This document shows, piece by piece, positions 52,831-60,951 of a stretch of DNA of 64,000 nucleotides. The notes under the pieces were generated by a model that saw nothing but the letters and a program-made list of their open reading frames with translations, was not told the origin of the DNA and made no database searches. Every line of letters starts with the position of its first letter. The first letter of the stretch is position 1. The stretch is taken from NCBI RefSeq assembly GCF_003202205.1, contig NZ_PDOG01000001.1, forward strand, positions 342,507 to 406,506, written 5' to 3'. Made by a program: the position numbers and the translations under genes. The DNA comes from Halomonas sp. LBP4. Lineage in GTDB: Bacteria; Pseudomonadota; Gammaproteobacteria; Pseudomonadales; Halomonadaceae.

Positions 52831-52868
52831 AACGAGAAACGGCAGGCCCCGGCCTGCCGTTTCTCGTT
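52831..52868. terminator. 18 bp perfect stem-loop between dolP and sspB
   Basis: AACGAGAAACGGCAGGCC (52831-52848) and its exact complement (52851-52868) with only CC between. A T-rich right arm reads TTTCTCGTTTG. It serves both convergent genes as a bidirectional terminator. Confidence 0.85.
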
Positions 52869-52887
52869 TGCCTCCCGCGTCGCCGGA

Positions 52888-53370
52888 TCACTTGATGACC
52901 CGCAGCGAGGGACGCCCCTTGCGAGGTGGGGTCTCGCCGTCGGCACCCTCCTTCGACCGCGACTTCCCCGCCTCCGGATCGTCACCCGGTTCCTCGGCAT
53001 CGACACCGGAAAGCGCCGGCTCCTCGACCCCGGCCGGCTCCGGCGCCATCGGCATGACGGGCTCGTGGCCGAACACCATGCCCACGCCGTTCTCGCGTGC
53101 ATAGATCGCCACCAGCGCCGAGATCGGCACCATGATGCGCATCGGCTGGCCGCCGAAACGGGCGCTGAACCCCAGCGCCTCGTTCTCCATGAAGAGATCC
53201 CGCACCGCGGTGGGCGCCATGTTGAGCACGATCTGGCCGTTCTGCACGAATTGACGCGGCACCTCGACGCCCGGCTGCTCGGCATCGACGACGATGTAGG
53301 GGGTGAGCTCGTTATCCAGCAACCACTGATACAGGGCCCTGGCGAGATAGGGGCGACTCGATTGCATCAT
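52888..53370 (-). CDS. sspB: ClpXP protease specificity-enhancing factor SspB
   Basis: Adaptor that delivers ssrA-tagged proteins to ClpXP. 160 residues: a folded SspB domain (about 1-110, RPYLARALYQWLLDNELTPYI and FSARFGGQPMRIMVP), a flexible acidic linker, and the ClpX-binding tail RPSLRVIK at the very end. Downstream of sspA as usual, 50 nt apart. Confidence 0.94.
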   Translation of the reverse strand: MMQSSRPYLARALYQWLLDNELTPYIVVDAEQPGVEVPRQFVQNGQIVLNMAPTAVRDLFMENEALGFSARFGGQPMRIMVPISALVAIYARENGVGMVFGHEPVMPMAPEPAGVEEPALSGVDAEEPGDDPEAGKSRSKEGADGETPPRKGRPSLRVIK

Positions 53371-53420
53371 CTTTGCCCTCCTGCATTGGGGAACCCCGGC
53401 CCGCGGGCCAAGGTTCGTGT

Positions 53421-54047
53421 TCAGGGACGCATCTCACGCTCGCTTTCGCTCAGCGCGGCCTTGAAGCCCTCGCGGCCGAACACCCGCTCCATGTAGCTGG
53501 CCAGCGGCTTGATCTGCATCTCCGGCAACTCGATGCCCAGCACGGGCAGGCGCCAGAGAATGGGAGCCAGGCAGCAGTCGACCAGGGTGAACTCCTCGCT
53601 CATGAAGAACGGCATGTCCTCGAAGATCGGCGAGATGCCGATCAGGCTCTCGCGCAGCTCCTTGCGCGCCTTCTCGGCCTCCTTCCTGGGCGCGCCGAGG
53701 ATCTGGTCGACCAGCGGGCACCACTCACGCTCGATGCGATGCATCCACAGCCGGCTCTGTGCCCGGGCCACCGGATAGACCGGCAGCAGCGGCGGATGCG
53801 GGAAGCGTTCGTCCAGGTACTCCATCATCACCTTGGATTCGTAGAGCACCAGGTCCCGGTCCAGCAGCGTGGGGACGCTGTTGTAGGGGTTGAGGTCGGC
53901 GAGCTCCGCGGGGTGTTGCTCGTCGGTGACCTCGACGATATCCACCGCCACGCCCTTCTCGGCGAGCACGATGCGTACGCGATGACTGAAGTGGTCATCG
54001 CCCCCGGAGTAGAAGATCATCGACGACCGCTTGGCCACTACACCCAT
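53421..54047 (-). CDS. sspA: Stringent starvation protein A
   Basis: 208 residues with a glutathione S-transferase fold that lacks enzyme activity in known members; it binds RNA polymerase and is important in stationary phase and acid stress. N-terminal thioredoxin-like part with [22 protein letters not shown] and [19 protein letters not shown], then a helical domain with [16 protein letters not shown]. The petABC-sspA-sspB order is conserved. Confidence 0.94.
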   Translation of the reverse strand: MGVVAKRSSMIFYSGGDDHFSHRVRIVLAEKGVAVDIVEVTDEQHPAELADLNPYNSVPTLLDRDLVLYESKVMMEYLDERFPHPPLLPVYPVARAQSRLWMHRIEREWCPLVDQILGAPRKEAEKARKELRESLIGISPIFEDMPFFMSEEFTLVDCCLAPILWRLPVLGIELPEMQIKPLASYMERVFGREGFKAALSESEREMRP

Positions 54048-54175
54048 GAAACAATCCTCGCATCAGTTCGAACCGGAATGATAACACGACAACCCCCACC
54101 TTGAGGGGCCATCGGGCGCCCGCTCCCCGGGGGATCGGACACACCACCTTACGCAAACCACCTTTTGCAAACCAA

Positions 54176-54208
54176 AGGGGCGCATGGCCCTCGGCCACGC
54201 GCCCCGGT
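54176..54208 (-). terminator. Stem-loop after petC
   Basis: GGGGCGC-(A)TGGCC and GGCCA-CGCGCCCC pair around CTC in the 180 bp gap between petC and sspA. On the minus strand a T-rich CCCCTTTGGTTTGC follows, so it probably ends the petABC message. Confidence 0.65.
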
Positions 54209-54227
54209 CATCTCCGCCGGCGACGGA

Positions 54228-54995
54228 TCAGTGGATGTCGCGCCAGTACTCGCGCTTGAGCAGGTAGGCAATGACACCGAAGATGAAGATGAAGATCAGC
54301 ACCTTGGGCGCCAGGGCCTGGGCCTGCAGCTTGGACGGCTCGCCGACGTAGGCCAGGAAGTTGGTCAGGTCATAGACCGCCTCCTCGAACTCGTCGGGCT
54401 CCATCGCGCCGGGCTGGGTCACCTGCAGGACCTCGCAGGATTGGTACTTGCCGGTCAGGGGGTCGAGTTCGGCACCGTCGATGGGATGGTCGCTCTCGGC
54501 GCACACCTTCTCCTGCACGCCCTGCAACGGCTCGAGCACATTGGGCATCGCCACCAGATCGAAGACGGCATTGTTGACGCCGGTGCCGGTGCTGGGGTCC
54601 TTGTAGAAGCTCAGCAGGTAGGAGTAGATCCAGTCGGTGCCACGCAGACGCGCCTCGAGGGTCAGGTCCGGGGGCGGTGCCCCGAACCAGCTCTCGGCAT
54701 CGCCGCGGTCCATGGCGATGTGCATCTGATCGTTGAAGGCCAGCGCCGGGGAGAAGATCAGGTTCTCCTCGACCAGGTCCTGGGGCATCCCCAGGTCCTC
54801 GGCGGCACGGGCGAAACGCTGGTGCTCCAGGGAGTGACAGCCCATGCAGTAGTTGACGTAGAGCTTCATGCCGTTCTGCAGTGACGCCTGGTCCTTGAGG
54901 TCGGGCGTCATCGAGTACGGCACGCTCGCGCCTCCCGCGGCCATGGCCGTGAAGGGCACCAGCGCGAAGAGCAGTGCGAACAGTTGCTTTTTCAT
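54228..54995 (-). CDS. petC: Cytochrome c1 of the bc1 complex
   Basis: 255 residues. A cleavable signal peptide (about 1-19, ending AMA-A), heme c site C50-M-G-C53-H54, a methionine ligand candidate in LVAMPNVLEPL, and a C-terminal membrane anchor (about 232-250, VLIFIFIFGVIAYLL). Passes electrons from the Rieske protein to periplasmic cytochrome c. ATG 54995 overlaps the petB stop (TAATG); the frame is open upstream across petB but is not coding there. Confidence 0.95.
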   Translation of the reverse strand: MKKQLFALLFALVPFTAMAAGGASVPYSMTPDLKDQASLQNGMKLYVNYCMGCHSLEHQRFARAAEDLGMPQDLVEENLIFSPALAFNDQMHIAMDRGDAESWFGAPPPDLTLEARLRGTDWIYSYLLSFYKDPSTGTGVNNAVFDLVAMPNVLEPLQGVQEKVCAESDHPIDGAELDPLTGKYQSCEVLQVTQPGAMEPDEFEEAVYDLTNFLAYVGEPSKLQAQALAPKVLIFIFIFGVIAYLLKREYWRDIH

Positions 54996-56254
54996 TAGCC
55001 AGTCACCCTCTCCGGAACGGGTTTGGTCTTCTCCAGCCGGGTATAGAACGGCATCAGCAGGAAGAAGGCGAAATAGATGACGGTACACACCTGGGACAGC
55101 AGGGTGCGCCCCTCGGTGACCGGCAACACCCCGAGCACGCCGAGGATCACGAAACTGATCGCGAACAGGGCCAGCATCACCTTGGACATCCAGCCCTTGT
55201 AGCGCATCGATCGCACCGGGCTGCGGTCGAGCCAGGGCAGCACGAAGAGCACCGCAATGGCCGCGCCCATGCACACCACGCCGAGGAACTTGGCGTCGAG
55301 CCCGAATAGCGAGAAGGTGATGGCGCGCAGGATCGCGTAGAAGGGCGTGAAGTACCACACCGGTGCAATGTGGTCGGGGGTCTTCAACGGGTTGGCAGGC
55401 TCGAAGTTCGGCTTCTCGATGAAGTAGCCGCCACCCTCCGGGAAGTAGAAGATCACCACCGCGAAGACGAACAGGAACACGGCCACCCCGACCAGGTCCT
55501 TGACCGAGTAGTAGGGATGGAAGGGGATGCCGTCGAGCGGCTTGCCGGTCTCGTCCTTCTTGGCCTTGATGTCGATGCCGTCCGGGTTGTTGGAGCCGAC
55601 TTCGTGCAGGGCGATGATATGCAGCACCACCAGCGCCAGGATCACGATGGGCAGTGCCACCACGTGCAGGGCGAAGAAGCGGGTCAGGGTGATGCCCGAG
55701 ATCAGGAAGTCGCCGCGCACCCACTGCGCCAGGTCCGGACCGATGGCCGGAATCGCCGAGAACAGCGAGATGATGACCTGGGCCCCCCAGTAGGACATCT
55801 GCCCCCAGGGCAGCAGATAGCCCATGAAGGCCTCGGCCATCAGCGCCAGGTAGATCGCCATGCCGAAGATCCATACCAGCTCGCGGGGCGCCTTGTAGGA
55901 GCCGTAGAGCAGGCCGCGGAACATGTGCAGATAGACGACCACGAAGAACGCCGAGGCCCCGGTGGAGTGCATGTAGCGGATCAGCCATCCCCACTCCACG
56001 TCGCGCATGATGTACTCGACCGAAGCGAAGGCCCCCTCGGCGGAGGGGTTGAAGCTCATGGTCAACCACACGCCGGTGAGGATCTGGTTGACCAGCACCA
56101 GCAGCGCCAGGGAGCCGAAGAAGTACCAGAAGTTGAAGTTCTTCGGGGCATAGTACTTGGACAGATGCTCCTGCCACATCTGGGTGGCGGGAAAGCGGTC
56201 ATCGACCCAGCGCATGAACCCGCGCTCCGCCTTGGCTTTGTTCGGGTTACCCAT
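54995..56254 (-). CDS. petB: Cytochrome b of the bc1 complex
   Basis: 419 residues, eight membrane helices. Heme ligands H96/H110 and H197/H212; the second pair is separated by 14 residues rather than the 13 seen in mitochondrial cytochrome b. The Qo-site motif reads PVWY (298-301), not PEWY. Both features are what I recall from gamma- and betaproteobacteria, so the protein should be active. It lies immediately after petA and overlaps petC by 1 nt. Confidence 0.96.
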   Translation of the reverse strand: MGNPNKAKAERGFMRWVDDRFPATQMWQEHLSKYYAPKNFNFWYFFGSLALLVLVNQILTGVWLTMSFNPSAEGAFASVEYIMRDVEWGWLIRYMHSTGASAFFVVVYLHMFRGLLYGSYKAPRELVWIFGMAIYLALMAEAFMGYLLPWGQMSYWGAQVIISLFSAIPAIGPDLAQWVRGDFLISGITLTRFFALHVVALPIVILALVVLHIIALHEVGSNNPDGIDIKAKKDETGKPLDGIPFHPYYSVKDLVGVAVFLFVFAVVIFYFPEGGGYFIEKPNFEPANPLKTPDHIAPVWYFTPFYAILRAITFSLFGLDAKFLGVVCMGAAIAVLFVLPWLDRSPVRSMRYKGWMSKVMLALFAISFVILGVLGVLPVTEGRTLLSQVCTVIYFAFFLLMPFYTRLEKTKPVPERVTG

Positions 56255-56853
56255 CAGGCAGTCTCCTCATCTTCGCCGACGACGATGATCTCGTCACTCT
56301 CGAAGCGATACGGCGGCACCTCGAGGTTGGTCGGGGCCGGCACGTTGCGAAACACCCGCCCTGCCAGGTCGAAGCGGGAACCATGGCAAGGACAGAAGAA
56401 ACCGCCCGGCCAATCATCGACACCGACTCCCTCGGCATCGGGCTCGGGGCGAAAGAGCGGAGAGCAGCCCAGGTGGGTGCAGATACCGATGATCACGCCG
56501 ATCTCGGGCTTGATGGAGCGCAACGCGCCGGTAACATAACCGGGCTGCTGCGGGACGTCGGAATCCGGATCAGCCAGTCGCGAGGCATCCAGCCCCTCGG
56601 TCAGCTCGATCATCTCCGGCGTGCGATTGATGACCCATACCGGCTTGCCCCGCCACTCCACGGTCATGCGCTGACCCGGTTCGAGCTTGGAGATATCGGC
56701 TCGTACCGGCGCACCCGCCGCCCTTGCCCTGGCACTGGGCTGCCAGGAAGCCACAAAGGGGACCGCTACCCCGACGGCACCCACCGCACCCACAACGGTG
56801 GTGGCACCCACGAGGAAACGGCGCCGACCCTTGTTCACGCCGTTGTCTGCCAT
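56254..56853 (-). CDS. petA: Rieske iron-sulfur protein of the bc1 complex
   Basis: 199 residues. Twin-arginine signal/anchor GRRRFLVGATTVVGAVGAVG (10-29), then the Rieske domain with CTHLGC (C125, H127, C130) and CPCHGS (C154, C156, H157) binding the 2Fe-2S cluster. First gene of petABC. GGGAGAAAC lies about 6 nt before the ATG. Confidence 0.96.
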   Translation of the reverse strand: MADNGVNKGRRRFLVGATTVVGAVGAVGVAVPFVASWQPSARARAAGAPVRADISKLEPGQRMTVEWRGKPVWVINRTPEMIELTEGLDASRLADPDSDVPQQPGYVTGALRSIKPEIGVIIGICTHLGCSPLFRPEPDAEGVGVDDWPGGFFCPCHGSRFDLAGRVFRNVPAPTNLEVPPYRFESDEIIVVGEDEETA

Positions 56854-56935
56854 TTCAGGTTTCTCCCATCAGCTTACCCGTTGTTCCATCACGGGCAGTA
56901 GAGCGTCCCGCGACCACGGATATCAAATGCGCACT

Positions 56936-56964
56936 ATGTTAAGAAATCGTATCGCCCCGCACAA
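56936..56964 (-). promoter_or_regulatory. Candidate petABC promoter
   Basis: TTGTGC (56964-56959), 17 bp, TAACAT (56941-56936) on the minus strand, about 83 bp before petA, in a locally AT-rich segment between petA and the rpsI terminator. Both hexamers are imperfect. Confidence 0.4.
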
Positions 56965-57016
56965 GGACAAGCCCCTTGACCAAGGTGGAAAAACGGCGAC
57001 AATTTATTGATCAGGA

Positions 57017-57055
57017 ACAAAAAAACGCCCAGGTCATGGGACCCGGGCGTTTTTC
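57017..57055 (-). terminator. Intrinsic terminator of rplM-rpsI
   Basis: ACGCCC-AGGTC and GACC-CGGGCGT pair around CATGG (57025-57051), with AAAAAAA on one side and TTTTT on the other. On the minus strand it ends in a T-run 17 nt after the rpsI stop, a textbook Rho-independent terminator. Confidence 0.88.
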
Positions 57056-57071
57056 TCGCAGCAGCGACCGC

Positions 57072-57461
57072 TTAACGCTTGGAGAACTGCGGACGGCGAC
57101 GTGCCTTGCGCAGACCCACCTTCTTGCGCTCGACCTGGCGGGCGTCACGGGTGACGTAGCCCGCTTCACGCAGTTGGCCGCGGAAGTCCTCGTTGTACAC
57201 CATCAGGGCGCGAGTGATGCCGTGACGGATGGCACCGGCCTGGGACGAACCACCACCCCCCTTGACGGTGACGAAGACATCGAACTGGTTCAGGGTGTCG
57301 GTCAGCTCCAGCGGCTGGCGGACCACCATGCGACCGGTGACACGACCGAAGTACTGGTCCAGCTCGTGGTTGTTGACGGTGATCTTGCCGGTGCCCGGCT
57401 TCATGAAGACGCGGGCGGTAGAGGTCTTGCGGCGCCCGGTTCCGTAATACTGCTGTGTCAT
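57072..57461 (-). CDS. rpsI: 30S ribosomal protein S9
   Basis: 129 residues (E. coli 130). Begins [19 protein letters not shown] and ends [10 protein letters not shown], whose terminal lysine-arginine tail reaches the P-site tRNA. Forms an operon with rplM, 13 nt apart. Confidence 0.97.
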   Translation of the reverse strand: MTQQYYGTGRRKTSTARVFMKPGTGKITVNNHELDQYFGRVTGRMVVRQPLELTDTLNQFDVFVTVKGGGGSSQAGAIRHGITRALMVYNEDFRGQLREAGYVTRDARQVERKKVGLRKARRRPQFSKR

Positions 57462-57474
57462 GGCGAAGACTCCC

Positions 57475-57903
57475 TCAGATGTTCAGTTCTTGCGGCTGCT
57501 GGGCAGCATGCGGATGCTCGGTGCCGGCATAGACCTTGAGCTTGGAATACATGGCACGACCCAGGGGACCCTTCGGCAGCATGCCCTTGACGGCGGACTC
57601 GATGATGCGCTCCGGCGCGTGCTCGACCAGCTTGTCGAAGGTCATGGAGCGCAGGCCTCCGGGATAACCGGTGTGGCGATAATAGGTCTTGGCCCTGGCC
57701 TTGTTGCCGGTGACCTTCACCTTCTCGGCATTGATCACGACGATGTAGTCGCCGGTGTCGACATGCGGGGTGAATTCCGGCTTGTGCTTGCCGCGCAGGC
57801 GACGAGCGATTTCGGTGGCCAGACGGCCGAGCGTCTTGTCCGTGGCGTCGACGACGTACCAGTCGCGCTGGACGGACTGCGGTTTGGCAGTGAACGTCTT
57901 CAT
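57475..57903 (-). CDS. rplM: 50S ribosomal protein L13
   Basis: 142 residues, the same as E. coli. Begins [31 protein letters not shown] and the HPHAAQQPQ end are conserved. The message probably starts near a TAGAAT box at 58027-58022, giving a leader of about 110 nt; in E. coli L13 represses its own operon through the leader, and a similar control is possible here. Confidence 0.97.
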   Translation of the reverse strand: MKTFTAKPQSVQRDWYVVDATDKTLGRLATEIARRLRGKHKPEFTPHVDTGDYIVVINAEKVKVTGNKARAKTYYRHTGYPGGLRSMTFDKLVEHAPERIIESAVKGMLPKGPLGRAMYSKLKVYAGTEHPHAAQQPQELNI

Positions 57904-58051
57904 GGATGAATCACCAGATCGATGTATTGGGTCCTGCCGCCGGAGCGCCCGGCATGGGACCATCCCTATTCTTCTTGGTTGCCCGCCTCGCAGAGACGGC
58001 GCAACGGTCGAGCGAGCGCGCATTCTACACGACACGCGGCGGGCAAGGGAA

Positions 58052-58147
58052 GAGCTGCGGGCTGCGGGCTGCGGGCTGGCTGCCAACTGCTTGAAGCTCG
58101 AAGCTCGAAGCTCGAAGCTCGAAGCTCGAAGCTCGAAGCTCGAAGCC
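58052..58147. repeat. Two heptanucleotide arrays between rplM and zapE
   Basis: About four GCTGCGG units (58052-58079; same heptamer, opposite strand, as the array at secA) are followed by seven perfect GAAGCTC units plus a partial one (58093-58147). A further segment, 58178-58208, repeats the AGCTTCCAGCTTA-GGCTT motif also found beside the Nudix gene (23648-23672). The CCCGGC-GAA-GCCGGG hairpin at 58213-58227 touches the zapE stop and may be its terminator. The 324 bp gap holds no gene I can support. Confidence 0.75.
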
Positions 58148-58227
58148 AGACTCTTGCCTCCGGCATCTGAATCAAGATTTTTCTTCCAGCTTCCAGCTTA
58201 AGGCTTACAGCTCCCGGCGAAGCCGGG

Positions 58228-59394
58228 TCAGGGCTTGTGGGGTAGCGCCAGGTACTCGTGGGACTGCATCTCCTGGAGCCGTGAAAGGGTACGCTGGAAC
58301 TCGAACTCGAGGCGGCCATCGACATAGAGCTGCTCGGCCGGCACCTCGGCGGACATCAGCAGCTTGACACCGCGATCATAGAACTCATCGACCATGTTGA
58401 TGAAACGCCGCGCCTGGTCGTCGGTGGCGCCGCTCATGCGGGTCACGTTGGAGACCAGCACCGTGTGGTATTCGCGGGCCAGCTCGATGTAGTCGTTCTG
58501 GCTACGCGGCCCGTCGCACAGCTCGCGGAACTCGAACCACACCACGTCGTCATGGAGGCGCCGGGTGTGCAGCACCCGATGGTTGATCTCGATGGGCACG
58601 CCCCCCTCCCCCTCGTGGCCGGCGATCTCGCGGAAGCTGCGGGCGAGTTCCCGCTCGGCGGTGGTATCGAGCGGGGCATGGAATATCTCGGCCCGCTCCA
58701 GGGCCCGCAGGCGATAGTCGATGCCGGAATCGACGTTGACCACCTCGCAGTGGCGCTTGAGCAGGTCGATCGCCGGCAGGAAGCGGGCCCGCTGCAGGCC
58801 GTCCCTGTAGAGGTCGTCGGGCACGATGTTGGAGGTCGCCACCAGCACCACGCCGTGCTCGAAGAGCGCCTCGAGCAGGTTGGCCAGGATCATGGCATCG
58901 GTGATGTCCTTGACGAAGAACTCGTCGAAGCAGATCACCCGGGTCTCGGCGGCGAACTTGGCGGCAATCAGCTTGAGGGGGTTCTTCTCGCCCTTGTAGT
59001 GCTCGAGCTCGTTGTGCACCCGCTGCATGAAGCGATGGAAGTGGGTACGCATCTTGTCGGGAAAGGGCAGGGTCTCGTGGAAGGTATCGACCAGGTAGGT
59101 CTTGCCACGCCCCACGCCCCCCCAGAAGTAGAGGCCGGCGACCTCGGGCAACGCCGGCTCCGGCGTCTCCTCCCGACGCCCGAACAGCCCCGCCACGCGC
59201 GACTTCAGCCCCTTGCCGCCGAGCACCGCGCGCGGCCGGGTGCGGGGCCTGGCCACCAGTTCATCAAAGAGCCGCTGCAGATGCTCGACGGCCCGTTCCT
59301 GGGCCGGATCATACTGGAAGTCGTCACGTTCGAGGTCGGCGCGGTAGCGTGCCACCGGCGTGGCGGGACGGCTCGCGTCACGGGATGCTGACAT
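58228..59394 (-). CDS. zapE: Cell division ATPase ZapE
   Basis: AFG1-type ATPase that associates with the division ring. 388 residues. Walker A GGVGRGKT (92-99), Walker B ICFDEFFVKDI, and SNIVPDDLYRDGLQRARFLPAI are diagnostic. GTG/ATG choice follows homology (MSASRDASRPATPVARYRAD). It has its own TATAAT box on the minus strand at 59458-59453. Divergent from zapG; rplM-rpsI lie downstream. Confidence 0.93.
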   Translation of the reverse strand: MSASRDASRPATPVARYRADLERDDFQYDPAQERAVEHLQRLFDELVARPRTRPRAVLGGKGLKSRVAGLFGRREETPEPALPEVAGLYFWGGVGRGKTYLVDTFHETLPFPDKMRTHFHRFMQRVHNELEHYKGEKNPLKLIAAKFAAETRVICFDEFFVKDITDAMILANLLEALFEHGVVLVATSNIVPDDLYRDGLQRARFLPAIDLLKRHCEVVNVDSGIDYRLRALERAEIFHAPLDTTAERELARSFREIAGHEGEGGVPIEINHRVLHTRRLHDDVVWFEFRELCDGPRSQNDYIELAREYHTVLVSNVTRMSGATDDQARRFINMVDEFYDRGVKLLMSAEVPAEQLYVDGRLEFEFQRTLSRLQEMQSHEYLALPHKP

Positions 59395-59494
59395 GGTTGG
59401 CGATGCGCTCCTGGAAAGTCTGCGGCCTGCTCACGGCTTCGATGAGGAACGCATTATACGCGCCTGGCCGGCGCTTCGCATCGCCGGCTCCGCG

Positions 59495-59525
59495 TTGACC
59501 CGGCGCGCGGCCTCGGCCCTATAAT
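59495..59525 (+). promoter_or_regulatory. Candidate zapG promoter
   Basis: TTGACC (59495-59500) and a perfect TATAAT (59520-59525) separated by 19 bp, about 79 bp before the zapG start. The spacer is long but both boxes are strong. The -10 sits in the palindrome GGCCCTATAATGGGCC. Confidence 0.5.
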
Positions 59526-59603
59526 GGGCCACCGGGCAACCCCGCCCTCGACACCGGCTCCGCCTCGCGCACCGGATCGTCCGACAGCTGCAGGGAGACA
59601 CAC

Positions 59604-60047
59604 GTGGACGAAAGCAACATCAACTGGGTACTGGCCATCGCCAGCCTGCTGGCCGGCACCGGTATCGGCGCATTGGGTTATCACCTGCTCAACGCCGGCG
59701 CCGCCCACCTGCAGAAGCTGCGCCAGCGCCTCGCGGAGCGCGACCGCGAACTGGCTGCCCTCAAGGATGGCGTCGACGACCATTTCGCTACCATCAACGG
59801 CCTGGTCGAGAGCCTCCAGCGCGACAGCGACACCCTGGCCAGGCGTCTCGAGGAAGACGCCGCCACCCTTGCCGGCCATGACCGTGCACGACGCAGCCTG
59901 GAAGTCACGTTCGCGGCCGAGGAGCAGGCGGCCAACGAGGAGTATGCCGCCCCCCGCGACTATGCCGACGGCACCGGCGGAACCCTTTCCGAGGATTTCG
60001 GGCTGAAGAGCGGCGAGACCGGCGCCCCGCAGCCTCCCCGCTACTGA
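59604..60047 (+). CDS. zapG: ZapG/YhcB (DUF1043) inner-membrane protein
   Basis: 147 residues. One N-terminal membrane helix (about 7-30, WVLAIASLLAGTGIGALGYHLL) followed by a long coiled coil (about 36-95, LQKLRQRLAERDRELAALKD onward) and a disordered tail. DUF1043 proteins link cell division and envelope growth. The start is a GTG (59604) after CAGGGAGACAC. Pairing with zapE matches other gammaproteobacteria. Confidence 0.85.
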   Translation: MDESNINWVLAIASLLAGTGIGALGYHLLNAGAAHLQKLRQRLAERDRELAALKDGVDDHFATINGLVESLQRDSDTLARRLEEDAATLAGHDRARRSLEVTFAAEEQAANEEYAAPRDYADGTGGTLSEDFGLKSGETGAPQPPRY

Positions 60048-60090
60048 CCGACACCGCCTCACGCCCGAGGCGACGCGTGATACGGCGCCT

Positions 60091-60849
60091 TCAGGCCGGG
60101 TTGTCGATATCGACGAAACGATGCTCGAGGCGGTGCTCGCGGGCCAGCCACTCCCCCAGCGCCTGGACGCCGTAGCGCTCGGTGGCATGATGCCCCGCCG
60201 CCAGGTAGTGGATGCCCAGCTCCCGGGCCAGGTGGGTCGTGCGTTCGGAGATCTCCCCCGAGATGAAGGCGTCGGCCCCGGCCTCCCGGGCGGCGGTGAT
60301 CAAGTCCTGGGCGCCCCCGGTGCACCAGGCGACGCGACCGATCTCGCCGCCGCCCGGCGCCTCGATCAGCAGCGGCTCGCGCGCCAGTCGCTCGCCCACA
60401 TGACGGGCGAGCCCCCGGGCATCCAGGCCCGGGGGCGGCGCCCCCAGCCACAGCAGCCCCTCGCCCAGCTCGCCGTCGGCACAGCCCTCGACGCGAAAGT
60501 CCAGGCGCCTGGCCAGCTCGGCGTTGTTGCCCAGCTCCGGGTGGGCATCCAGCGGCAGGTGGTAGGCCAGCAGGCTGATGTCGTTGAGCAGCAGGGTGCG
60601 GATGCGGCGCTGCTTCATGCCGGTGATGGCCACCGGCTCGTTCTTCCAGAAGTAACCATGGTGGACCAGCACGAGGTCGGCACGCCAGGCCACCGCCTCG
60701 TCGAGAAGTGCCTGGCAGGCGGTAACGCCGGTCATCACCCGAACCACCCGATCACGCCCGGCCACCTGCAGGCCGTTGACGGTGTAGTCCCTGAAGCGGC
60801 CGGCATCGAGCAGGTGGTCGCAGGCGGCGACCAGGTCGTCACGGTTCAT
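60091..60849 (-). CDS. Nif3-like dinuclear metal centre hydrolase
   Basis: 252 residues of the NIF3/YbgI family. VNGLQVAGRD, the metal-binding LVLVHHGYFWKN, LPLDAHPELGNNAELAR, ISGEISERTTH and AGHHATERYG are conserved, giving the histidine/glutamate ligands of the dinuclear site. Reported GTP cyclohydrolase-like activity in some members is not enough to name a reaction. Divergent from the AlgW-type gene, as in Pseudomonas. Confidence 0.9.
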   Translation of the reverse strand: MNRDDLVAACDHLLDAGRFRDYTVNGLQVAGRDRVVRVMTGVTACQALLDEAVAWRADLVLVHHGYFWKNEPVAITGMKQRRIRTLLLNDISLLAYHLPLDAHPELGNNAELARRLDFRVEGCADGELGEGLLWLGAPPPGLDARGLARHVGERLAREPLLIEAPGGGEIGRVAWCTGGAQDLITAAREAGADAFISGEISERTTHLARELGIHYLAAGHHATERYGVQALGEWLAREHRLEHRFVDIDNPA

Positions 60850-60951
60850 TCACACCTCCGGGCATCGGTGAATCGGCAATGTTACACTGTCGCCATTGTA
60901 TCGACCGCGGCCCCGGGTCGCGACAAGCACCGCGAGAAGGAAACACCCCGC

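Noticed and set aside
54228-56177. A 649-codon frame that would fuse cytochrome c1 to an upstream region
   Set aside because: The upstream part is cytochrome b read out of frame; the c1 signal peptide begins at 54995.
58052-58147. Possible CRISPR array
   Set aside because: The units are contiguous heptamers without spacers and no cas genes are nearby.
60121-60951. A 277-codon upstream extension of the AlgW-type protease
   Set aside because: It is antisense to the nif3-like gene; the membrane anchor typical of DegS/AlgW starts at 60952 after a ribosome site.
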